The position numbers were made by a program, and so were the translations under genes. A DNA stretch of 64,000 bases from Neofusicoccum parvum (Eukaryota; Ascomycota; Dothideomycetes; Botryosphaeriales; Botryosphaeriaceae). Where the stretch lies: positions 1,860,001-1,924,000 of the forward strand of contig CP087207.1 in assembly GCA_020912385.1 (NCBI GenBank), in the 5' to 3' direction. The notes below the pieces were generated by a model that was not told where the DNA came from, did not search any database, and saw only the letters and a program-made list of their open reading frames with translations. Positions 55,108-64,000 of this stretch are shown here, piece by piece. Positions within the stretch are counted from its first letter, which is position 1. Every line of letters begins with the position of its first letter.

Positions 55108-56480
55108 ATGGCTTCTTTTACAAGGTTCATCATGCGTGGAAGGCCCTCCGAAAGCTCAGAATCTCACCCAACGTCTGCATCCACAGCCCGACTCACCTCA
55201 CCATGCGCCTCCATAACTTCAAGGAGTGAGGGTCACTATGGCGAGCAGCTTTCGCCGCACAAGGAACGAAGCGAAGATGCAGCAAAGCTTGAGATATCAG
55301 GCAAGAATCTCGTTGACTCTCACAGTCACACTAAGCAGCTTGAGTCGCTATTGAAGAGCGCCAACGAAAAGGCCTCCAGATACAAGGAGCGGTACCTGGG
55401 TATGGACGCCAAAAACGCACAACTCAGGAAGAAGGTCAACCACATCGAGAAAGAGAACATGGAGCTTAACAATGAGCTTCAGAAAAGCCTCGAGAGCTTG
55501 GAAATCTCAAAGTCTGACTTTCGCCAGGCTCAGATGGCTGTTTCTCGGCAGTCTAAGCCAGGTTGGGACCCAGAGGAAGACGGAAAACTTCGCGGTGCCA
55601 TCGAAGAGCTCTTCCGGGCTGTCCGCACGTGGTCTAAGGCCTACGCCGCGAGTTCCTTTGAGAAGTTTCAATCTTCGTCCAAAGAAAGCCAGAGTGCCTT
55701 CTTCAGCTCGATGAAGGTCGCAGACATTTCAGATGTGAAGTCCTTGCTGCGTCTGAAACATCCATTCCTTGTTCTCGCAGCATACCTCTCCGAACATATT
55801 CTATGCAATATTATCCTCGATCCCTTCTTGGCCTTTAACACTCCTCTGTCATTCCGGACCCAGTCAAGCTATGGCTTCATGCTTTACTATACATTCCAGA
55901 GTATGCTCTCAGGTAAGAAACTCCGTTCCACCACGTATCGTAATTTCTCTGACTTTGGACACAAGAGAGCAGACAAGACGCTGTCCAATGGCGTGCCCAA
56001 CTTATCAGGACGGCTTTCTCAGGTGCAGACGCAAATCAGAGAAATGTGACGGTCAACTCAAAGGTCATCAATGAGCAATCCCTGGACACAATCTTGGAGA
56101 ACATCACTCTCGCATTCATCAATGGACCGGCATCGTTGCTAATGCGTGACGTGGGGGCGGACGAAAACTGCAAGCGTCAGTCTGATCTCTTGAAATTGCT
56201 CGTCCGAGCAACGTCTGTCAACGCCCTGCTCCAGTCACAGCGACTCTACTTCGAATGGTGGTCCCCAGACAATTTCCTTGAAACTGAATTCGAGGTCAGT
56301 TCGGACTTCCTGAAACCGGACATCTCATTGATGCTTGAGGACGACGAGGACAACACACATGACGGCAAACCAATCAGCATCGTGATCAGCCCATGTGTTG
56401 TTGTTTACGGAGACAACACAGGGAGCAAATACGAAGAACCACGTGTCTTGGCTAGGGCAGTCGTTTGTGTCCATGGTTGA
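55108..56480 (+). CDS. Coiled-coil protein of unknown function
   Basis: Exons 55108-55912 and 56023-56480 join in phase to 1263 nt and 420 residues; nearer acceptors break the frame. Residues 60-155 are a coiled coil with heptads (AKNAQLRKKVNHIEKENMEL; NELQKSLESLEISKSDFRQ). Then SKPGWDPEEDGKLRGAIEEL leads into a helical domain with LRLKHPFLVLAAYLSEHILC and NIILDPFLAFNTPLSF. The C-terminal domain contains DTILENITLAFINGPASLLM and a beta-like end, ISIVISPCVVVYGDN. I recognise the overall style of fungal orphan proteins but cannot name the family. The start is the first of several possible ATGs. Confidence 0.7.
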
Positions 56481-57646
56481 CACAATTTAATCTACTCCAA
56501 ACCTCCTGGACTTTCGAATTCTCCTCGGCAGCCGGTACGAACACATTCAGTGGAGAGTTAAAGGATTTGTCTGAGTCAGACTTTCCCCTAAGCTAAAACA
56601 ACACTCGCACATGGACGAATGCTTCTATTCTCCATCGTGGATCGACTTTGAGATGGTGCTTTCCTTTCGACCAGTCAGCAAACTTTTAGATCTCCTCCTT
56701 ATCCGTGTTTCTTTCGTCAGAGGGCAGGACCAAATTAAACGCGGACATGGAGAAGATTTCAAGATGGAGATAGCACCCGTGTGGACGCTTCTACATCCCT
56801 CGGCGACTTTCACTTCTTGCGTCTCCTAGACGTCAACTCTCAGCTATTGCATCTCTCGATTTTCACTGCTTTCATATCTCGCAGTTTTCAGCTTTTGCGG
56901 CTTTCTCCTTGCGGGTCACAACTCTTGCGACTACTGCCATAACTTACAAGACTCTTTCAGCAGCCAGACTGAGGGTGGGAGTTGATGAAATCGTCCAGAT
57001 GAGAGTTCAATATCTCACGGCCGATATCCGCATCCAGACGAAATACTTCTTCTGCCCTTGTCGACCTGAAAGTAGTGTGGCTACTCTTCTGAACTTCATG
57101 CTTTAATCAACATCAGCGACAATCGAGGAGGAATGTGTTAGGCAGCTTTACTTAACCTCATCATTCTTCTTCGGCGGAAAATTGGTTGGCGTAAAAAATG
57201 GTACATAGAATATAATCCCCAAACCCTCCAGAAATACTTCACCATGCTCTGTGAAATACATTCTCTACACTCTTCAGCTAAATCAGTACCGTACTCTCAA
57301 GCCGTTGAGACTGACCAACTAGGAGACATGGTGAAAATTTGCTCTTACCACAAGAAGGGAGATGGGAATAAATAGCAAAGAAAGGAAAGTGAAACAATGC
57401 CCACGAGGTAAGCTGACAAGTAGGCAATCGTATGGTGTTGTTGAAGTTATGTACATACAGCTCATGCACCCCTCCCCCTCGTGAAAGTACTTTAGAATGG
57501 ATGATAAAGCCATCACGTCCTCTAGTTTTTGAAGCATGAATGGTGATTACGCATTAAAAATCCCGCCAGTCTATCTATCCACCCCACCGTCTATATTTTT
57601 TTATCCCCTTTATCCCCCTCCCTTACCTCACGCCCCCACCCCACCC
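56481..57646. other. Gene-poor convergent region
   Basis: About 1.2 kb between the coiled-coil gene and the DHA2 transporter stop. AT-rich with overlapping short frames. No gene recognised. Confidence 0.45.
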
Positions 57647-59562
57647 TCACACCTCCTCCTTCTCCTTCTCCACCTCCTTCTCCCTCCTCTCCCCCCTCCC
57701 CTCCGCCTCATCCCCCACCACGCTCCCAGGCACGCTCCCCACCGCGCTCCGCACGCCCACGCTCCCCGCGCTCGCGTCCCCGTCCACCACGACCTCGCCG
57801 CCCACGTGCCCCTGCGTCCCGATCTTGAGCAAGAAGCACAGCGGGATGCTCAGCGCCGCCACGCCGGCGCAGTACAGCATGGTCGCGGCGTACGGCTCGA
57901 TGGGGTCGCCGGCGAAGTAGCCCGACGTGGCGGTGCCGCGCGCCTCGACGGCGTCGAAGATGGCGGTGCTGATGCCCATGCCGATGGTGACGCAGAGCTT
58001 GGTGACGGTTTGGAAGATGCCGCCGGCGATGGATTGCTGGCTGGGGGCGAGGGAGGACATGACGTACATCTGGAGGGGGGGAGGTTAGTCTTGGGCGAAC
58101 GGGGGGTTGGGGGAAGGGGAGGGAGCGTACGTTGGCGACGCAGAATTCGAAGTCGGCGCCTACGACGGCGAGGAGCAGGCCGGGGAAGATGAAGGCCCAG
58201 TAGGAGGAGTCGCTCTTTTGTAGGCCCATGAGGAGGAAGGAGGCGGTGTAGGCGGTGGCGCCGAGGAGCATGAGGAGGGTGTTGGAGACTTTGTGCATGA
58301 TCAGGCCGGCGATGATCTGTGGATTGGGTCAGCGAGGGTTCATGTGGATGGCTGAGGGACTTACGTTGACGATAATACCGCCGATGGCCATGGGTAGCAT
58401 GTGCACAGCGACCATCAGCGACGAGTACTCCTTGATCTTTTGCATGAAGAGCGAGATCCAGAAGGCCATGATCGGGAAGGCTAGGAAGCCGAGGAGGAGC
58501 ACGGTGATGACGAGGGAGAAGTCGCGGTCCTTCCAAATGTCCATCGGGACGAGGGGGAACTCGCACCACCGTTCCCAATAGACGAAGGCGACGATGAGGA
58601 GAGCGCCGAGGATGAGGAGGACGAGGACGTAGGGCGTCTTCCAGCCCTGTGGAGCGTCGGATCCAAGACTGCTCTATGTTAGTATATGCTATAGCACGGA
58701 ATACGGGGCACGAACCTCAGCGCTCCTGAGAACAGGCCAATTCCTGCGATAGTCAATATCGTGCCGACGATATCGAACTTCTTCAACCCCTGCACCGATA
58801 GCTTCTCCTTCTGGGTGTGGTCGACTGGGACGCTGAAGAGCGCGATGCCCACGATGACAACATAGATAATGGCCAACAGGAAGAAGCTGGCCCTCCAATT
58901 GAACAGCTGCGTTGCAATTCCAGAGAAGATGCTTCCGAATACAAAGCCCATGGGATTGCCCGCGCTGAAGCAGGCAAAAACCTTGTTCTTACGCTTGGAC
59001 GGTCTCTGGTATATGTTCCCAAGCATGCCTTGGGCTGGTGGGACGGAGGCGGCGGACATTAGACCCATGACACCATTGAGAATGTCGAGCTGCAGAGGTG
59101 TCTGTGAGAAACCTGCTGCCAGAGCGAAGACGACGAAGAGGGCCATGCTCCCGATGAAGAGAGTCTTCCGACCAAACAGATCTGCCAGCCTGCCGAAGAA
59201 GAGGAGGAAGGAGCCCGAGGCAAGACTGCAGGCGAGCATTAGCGCACTAGTGGTGCAGAGCACACGTATCAGAGGACGCACGAAGATGAGCCAGCAAGCC
59301 AGGTGAGTTCAGCCGTCGTCATGTTCAAATCATTCTGAACCTGAGAGGTGATCACTGTTATGGCGCCGTTGAGGAGCGAGGACATGGCGATGGCCATTGT
59401 CGCCACTGCGACGAAGAGGATCTCCTGAACGGTGGAGGAAAACACGGCGGGCCTTGCCTCGTCGTCGACCGGTGCAGGCGCTGTCGCTGAACTGGTCACG
59501 CCATTGGCCTTTTCGGCGCGCCCGCCGTCGTCCAGTCGCTCGACATCCTCATTCTGGGCCAT
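57647..59562 (-). CDS. MFS transporter, DHA2 (14-helix) drug:H+ antiporter type
   Basis: Five exons (59562-59282, 59225-58716, 58671-58365, 58316-58131, 58069-57647) give 1707 nt and 568 residues. A polar N-terminus of 55 residues precedes helix 1. NMTTAELTWLAGSSSLASGS and FFGRLADLFGRKTLFIG are helix 2 and the G-R-x-x-D-x-x-G-R-K loop. PPAQGMLGNIYQ and GNPMGFVFGSIFSGIA (motif C-like) follow. The protein continues to 14 helices, with GADFEFCVANMYVMSSLA and QQSIAGGIFQTVTKL late, and ends in an acidic/lysine tail. The pattern is DHA2, as in aminotriazole-resistance type exporters. Substrate unknown. Confidence 0.9.
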
Positions 59563-60021
59563 GGCTGAGGATCACACGGTGGGCGAGGGGCTAGTCACAG
59601 GCACAAAGCATGGCGAGGGCTGGACAGGCGGCGATATGTAGCTTTTGCGAGGTCGGGGCGGTGATTACCAGGCGAGCGGGCCCAATTCCGCAGGGTGGAG
59701 TGGACTGCGCAAGCGGCTCAGTCAGTTACTCGACGATGCCTCCAAGCGGAAAGGCGACCCGCCACCATGACTCGGCAAGTCCGATAACCGGGAAAACCAT
59801 CCGATCATCAGGCCGAACTGCCACGCGTGGTCCATTCGGCTCGGCGATAAAAGAGTCGTGAAGTCTGCATTTTGTCGTCCAATAGTACAGGTGATATACA
59901 AACACACATCGGATGTCCCGAACGCCATGCTGGGGGAAGATCAGCGCTTGATCTTGATCGCGTTTCGTGGATGTGTGCCGAAAATGCTGCCGGAAAGCTT
60001 GACCCTCGCATCGAATTGCCA
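59563..60021. other. Intergenic region between tandem minus-strand genes
   Basis: About 460 bp; promoter of the DHA2 transporter on the left and 3' end of CYC2 on the right. No gene. Confidence 0.5.
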
Positions 60022-61080
60022 TCACAGCTTCCACACCTTCCAGCCCTTGAGGTCCATCTTGGAAAGAGCCCCTCTGAGGGGACCCTGCACTTCTCCCTGC
60101 TCAGCCCACACCTTTCGTCCAGCCCAGTAGTCCAAGAAACCGTCCGGGCCCGAGATCAGGATGAGCCGTGACCCGGGAGTTCTGCTCGCCTCGGACCTGC
60201 TCGCGTCTTGCAGATGCCGTGCGACGTGAGCCGGCTGAATGAAGCTCTCCTCCTCATCCACGAAGTAGTCCACGCCCAGCTGCTGGCCCGGTGCCGCGCG
60301 CCGCTTCATCGCCTCGAGCTCCCTAACCACAACTCCCTTCTCCCCATCCACCGCCCCGCCCTCCGTCTTCCCCGCCGCCCGTCCCCACCCCAGCCAGCGC
60401 TTCCACCCGGCCTCCGCCGCCACCGTGTCGCTCCTCCCACCCAAGCAATCCTCCCTCCGCCTGTTCGCCCACAAGATGTGCATCCGCGCGCCGCCCGTGC
60501 CCCGCCGCTGCAGCGCGGCCGCGACCTGCATCGCCGGCGCGATCCCCGTCCCGCCCGCCAGGAACAGCACCTCGCTCACGCCCTCGGGCAGCGCGAGCTC
60601 GGCGTGCGGGCCGCGCAGCTCGACCATCGCGCCGTCCGGCAGCCGGTGCAGGTAGTTGGACACCTCGCCGCCGCGCTCGCGGCGGATCAGGAAGCGGAAC
60701 TGCGCGGGCGTGTCGGCGTCGGCGTCGTCGGTGTCGGTCGGGGGCAGGGGCGTGTAGGCGCGCGCGATTTGCAGCTGTGGCTGCTTCGCCTCGACGCTCC
60801 ACACGCCGCCGGTCCAGGTGTCTTGGAGGTTTTGCGTGGCGGCGGCGTCGGCGTCGCGGGCGCGGAGCGTGAAGAGGGTGCTGGTCGACGAGACGGGTTG
60901 CTTGGCGGCGATGGCGTAGTGCGAGAAGCGGAGTGGGTGGAGGGTTGACGACTCGGCGGCGGCGGCGTCGTCTTTGGAGGAGGCCCAGTAGCGGTAGCCG
61001 AAGCCGCCTACGGCGCTGCCGCCCAGCACGAGGAGGACGCCGGCATTGGGCCGGAGCGAGGCGTGCAGGATGCGTGGCAT
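60022..61080 (-). CDS. CYC2: CYC2-like mitochondrial FAD/NADH reductase
   Basis: An intronless frame of 352 residues. A short basic N-terminus and a hydrophobic helix (GVLLVLGGSAVGGFGYRYW) suggest anchoring in the inner membrane facing the intermembrane space. The ferredoxin-reductase fold shows the FAD motif RAYTPLPP (R-x-Y-T/S) and the NAD(P)-binding start EVLFLAGGTGIAPAMQ, then the C-terminal SGPDGFLDYWAG. In yeast Cyc2 supports haem attachment to cytochrome c by keeping haem and cysteines reduced. An insertion of about 40 residues (GRSDTVAAEAG to GGAVDGE) is low-complexity. Tandem with AIM32, 177 bp away. Confidence 0.88.
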   Translation of the reverse strand: MPRILHASLRPNAGVLLVLGGSAVGGFGYRYWASSKDDAAAAESSTLHPLRFSHYAIAAKQPVSSTSTLFTLRARDADAAATQNLQDTWTGGVWSVEAKQPQLQIARAYTPLPPTDTDDADADTPAQFRFLIRRERGGEVSNYLHRLPDGAMVELRGPHAELALPEGVSEVLFLAGGTGIAPAMQVAAALQRRGTGGARMHILWANRRREDCLGGRSDTVAAEAGWKRWLGWGRAAGKTEGGAVDGEKGVVVRELEAMKRRAAPGQQLGVDYFVDEEESFIQPAHVARHLQDASRSEASRTPGSRLILISGPDGFLDYWAGRKVWAEQGEVQGPLRGALSKMDLKGWKVWKL

Positions 61081-61257
61081 TCACGGCGGTGGGGGTCGGG
61101 GGAAAGTGGTGGAGGCGAGGTTGTGGAGGTTGAGGTTGAGTGGAGAGAAGCTTCATGGCCGAGCGTTGGCGGGAGCATATTTCAGCCCTACCGATCCGGC
61201 CGCCCACCACACCAGATTTGTGCGTATTCTATATGTCTATGGTTCTGCTCCCAGCGG

Positions 61258-62431
61258 TCATAATCTAAGAATTGTACGGGCTTCGTTGTCCTCAATGCCG
61301 CCTCTGAATAGCTCTTTGACAACCTTGCCCTGCACAATTGTCTGCTCCACCACGCCTTCTACTTGCTCCGGTCCTACCCTGCCATACCAAATGCCCTTGC
61401 CAGCCAATGGATGTCCGGCTTCTTTCAGTGTTCTCGGAATGTAGATGATGACATTCCCCGCGTACTTATGCCCTCCAATGTGGCTGATCAACCCCACGCT
61501 GGCCGACAGCTTGGAGTGCTGCGCAAGGTCTGGCTGCGGGCGGATGTCTATTCCCTTAGCCTTCAGCTTCTCCTCGAATTCGTCGCGCAGAAGCGGCCCG
61601 AGAATGCCGCAGCGGGCGTCTCTTCCACCGTGTCCGCATATCAGCACCAGAACCTCGTCCACTTCACGGACGCCCTGAAATCTTTCTTGAAGCGTCTCGT
61701 CCCGCACAAGCTTCGCTTGTTCCTCCGGTGAGAGAACGTCTTTGTGCATCCGATGGAGCTGCTTCGGTTTGGCAAACCCTCGTATGAATTCCTTCACGGA
61801 ATCGCCAGCCAGCGGTATCGACGGGATGTACTTGAAGCTCGGGAAGAGGTATGCGGAGGCAGAGTCGGGGGAAGAGGACGCGGCGGGGAAGGAGACGTTC
61901 GTGATCAGGATGTTGTGGTACGGCTGAAAAGCACACGTCAGCACACCGTTCAAAGCAGAGCATCCGGCGCGCAGGATCGAGGAGCATGTACAGGCATGGA
62001 CTCGGGCCTGCTCTTAGAGATGCCACAGGCCCGAAGCATTTGCGCATCTCCATCGCGCGCCGTGCTCATCCATGGTGGAGACAAACATCCATGAGTTCTC
62101 CCTTCCTGCCTAGTATGTCCTTCACACTGCGCTGGAGGTGCGCGTCATCTTCCTCTTCAATCCGGCTTTTCCAGTCGTCTTTGCCGGTGGCGATGAGAAT
62201 TTGCTCGGCGTAGGCGCCCATGGTGCCGTTGAGATTCTGCTTGTGGTCTATCTCAAGGCCGTCGGGAAAGGCGGGCATCGGACGGCATGTGCATGTTGGC
62301 GACGGACACGATTCTACGACGGGGAACGGCGCGAGGTCGAAGGACGGGATGGGGATGCTCCTGCGGGTGGCGCTGAGGCGCGGAGAGGACGCGGTGAACA
62401 GAGAGCGACAGGCGCACCGCCAGGAAAACAT
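61258..62431 (-). CDS. AIM32: AIM32-like thioredoxin-fold [2Fe-2S] protein of mitochondria
   Basis: Exons 62431-62087 and 61923-61258 give 1011 nt and 336 residues. The N-terminus MFSWRCACRSLFTASSPRLS is a mitochondrial targeting sequence. PSPTCTCRPMPAFPDGLEID is the cysteine-bearing start of the domain. PYHNILITNVSFPAAS and EVLVLICGHGGRDARCGILG follow (Cys-x8-Cys), then SHIGGHKYAGNVIIY (His-x3-His). This is the sucrase/ferredoxin-like family to which yeast Aim32 and Apd1 belong; the two Cys and two His can ligate a [2Fe-2S] cluster. Aim32 acts in mitochondrial redox quality control of imported proteins. Neighbour of CYC2 on the same strand. Confidence 0.9.
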
Positions 62432-62663
62432 GGTGCAGCGCGAGGGAGTGCGCTCTCGCAGCAGCGGCGGACATGGTTTTGATATACGAGCATCGGCAAT
62501 TGCGGGCTGCGTCATGGTTCTCGGGCTCGGCCTCGGCTGGCCTCGCGCTCCATTCTCGCGGCTCGCGCATCTCCGCCGTCGCGTCTCCCTCTGCTCGCGC
62601 TCTCCACGCGCGGCGCCATGAGCCAAAATACCATCCCAGCACCTCCCGAGTGACCGCGCACAC
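62432..62663. promoter_or_regulatory. Divergent promoter of AIM32 and the SDR-like gene
   Basis: 232 bp between the two ATGs, GC-rich, no TATA box seen. Contains CTCGCGCTC-type repeats only. Confidence 0.4.
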
Positions 62664-64000
62664 ATGGATTCGCCGTCCGCCGCGTCGTCCGCCCCGCCCC
62701 AGGCCCCCGCGCCCCAATCCGCCGCAGCGCCCGGCGCCGGGCAGCCTGCAGCGGCGGGCCAGCGCCCAGCTCGGCCTCGGTCTCCGCGTTTCCCGCCGCA
62801 CAACGCCCCGCGCGTCTGGTTCCTGACGAATGGCACCTCGCCCATTAGCATCTCCCTGGCCACCCAGATCCTGGAGCACGGCGACTACGTCGTTGCCGGC
62901 GTGCTGCCCGCCGAGTTCGAGCGCGAGAGCGGCCGCAGCGAGGAGTTCCGCGACTTTCTCGACAAGGTCGGCGGCGCCGAGGGCGACAAGGAGCGCTGGA
63001 AGGAGAGGCTGCGCGTCGTTAGCCTGGATGCTAGGTAAGGTGCGCGCTGGCTTATCAATGCTCCTGCTTCGAATTCCGCACCATGTGACTTGGTGACCAC
63101 CCTGCTGACGAACTCCGCCAGAGTCATCGGCCAGTGTCAGTCCGCCATCGCAGAAGGCGTCGATGCCTTTGGAAAGATTGACGTGCTGCTGGGATGCTCC
63201 AATGAGACTGTCGTCGGCACTGTTGAGGAGCTGTCGCAATCCACCCGTACCATGAATCTCGTCCGTGATCAGTTTGAGACCACTTTCTTCTCCAATGTCA
63301 ACATCATCAAGGCCGTTCTGCCTGCCATGCGCTCTGCCAAGAACGGTCATATCATCATGCTGACAGGAACGACTGGCCATTTGGGAACGCCGGGCCTCGG
63401 CATGTACTGTGCCGCTCAGTGGGCCATTGAGGGATACTGCGATGTGAGCCACCAGAGGCAAGATGGAAGGGGCCCAGTTGCTGACATGAGCCACTGCAGA
63501 GCCTGGCGTATGAGATCGCGCCGTTCAACATCAAGATGTCCATTGTCCAGCCCAACATGGAAGTCAATGTCTTGACAAACCGCATTACCTCAGCTCCTCC
63601 AATGGACGAATATGCTCCGGACGTAAATCCCGCACCTCTTTGCCGGGAAATCTTCAGCGGCTTGCTGGACAAGTTGGATACCAGATCTGTCGGCCTCGCG
63701 AGCCAACCTTCCCCGTCCGCGGATGAGGAAGGCCCCTCTCCGGCGAGTACAGCGAATGTGCATTCAACCGGTGATCTACTTTCGTCGTCATCAATTAGCT
63801 CGCTATACCCAATGCTGGACCCGGCTGTGCGCTCGTTGCTGATTGCTGAGACGGTGCACGCTCTCACTGCAATTGGAGGCCATGACAACCCGCCCGCACG
63901 ACATATCGTAGGATTCGAAGGCGTCGCGAGCGTCAAGGAAAAGCTGAAAACAGTGAGCGAAGAACTGGAAGATTTCAACGAGGTGAGCGGCGCAGTCGAC
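62664..64000 (+). CDS. SDR-fold pseudoenzyme, 3' end cut by window edge
   Basis: Exons 62664-63034, 63122-63443 and 63500 to the edge are in phase. The first 50 residues are Pro/Ala-rich. The Rossmann fold starts VWFLTNGTSPISISLATQIL, where the T-G-x-x-x-G-x-G cofactor loop of short-chain dehydrogenases is missing its glycines. DAFGKIDVLLGCSNETVVGT stands where N-N-A-G is expected. The active-site motif reads MYCAAQWAIEGYCDSLAYEI: Tyr219 is kept but the Lys of Y-x-x-x-K is Gln223. The preceding Ser is Thr/Gly (TGTTGHLG). The C-terminal region (DTRSVGLASQPSPSADE) is an extension not found in simple SDRs. Catalysis looks unlikely; a binding or regulatory role is inferred. Confidence 0.82.

Noticed and set aside
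62253..63494. 413-residue minus-strand ORF overlapping AIM32 and the SDR-like gene
   Set aside because: It crosses two better-supported genes and a promoter and has no recognisable domain.

Overview
This window is nuclear DNA of a filamentous ascomycete (Pezizomycotina; the mix of families would suit a Dothideomycete, but that rank is inference). It carries a canonical fungal actin gene, short GT-AG introns of about 45-110 nt with CTAAC/CTGAC branch sites, and families restricted to filamentous fungi (HET domain, DUF3632, DUF6594, AIM32, CYC2, Sld7). Most gene models below were built by joining exons in frame. For each spliced model except the membrane-protein copy at 12.6 kb and the truncated 3' gene, the summed exon length is an exact multiple of three and ends in a stop, an internal check that does not depend on any database.

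The window falls into two halves. Bases 1 to about 31.3 kb are accessory in character. They hold two HET (heterokaryon incompatibility) proteins, a nine-exon pyranose 2-oxidase, a decayed enoyl-CoA hydratase-like locus, a class C beta-lactamase/LovD-like hydrolase, two paralogous small membrane proteins 18 kb apart, an MFS drug-type transporter, a small secreted RNase T1-fold protein, DUF3632 and DUF6594 proteins, two retropepsin-like ORFs, and several membrane or low-complexity proteins of unknown role. These genes are separated by long gene-poor stretches, with a 32-bp minisatellite and other repeats.

Bases from about 31.9 kb to 64 kb are mostly dense housekeeping sequence: an ITT1/RNF14-type RBR ubiquitin ligase, an Sld7-like replication factor, an LAT-type amino-acid permease diverging from mitochondrial leucyl-tRNA synthetase, the ribosome-biogenesis helicase ECM16/DHR1 diverging from a proteasome assembly chaperone 3-like gene, the Hsp70 exchange factor FES1, actin, a divergent HSPA12-like Hsp70 paired head to head with an unknown coiled-coil protein, a DHA2 drug transporter, and two mitochondrial redox/maturation genes (CYC2, AIM32) next to an SDR-fold protein that lacks the SDR catalytic motifs and runs off the right edge.

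The best candidates for undescribed biology are the divergent Hsp70-like/coiled-coil pair (52.8-56.5 kb), the SDR pseudoenzyme (62.7-64 kb), the duplicated membrane-protein family (12.6 and 30.5 kb), and the RNase-fold secreted protein that keeps most of its active site but shows lysine where the first catalytic histidine is expected (17.3 kb). No tRNA, rRNA, CRISPR or intact transposon was recognised.
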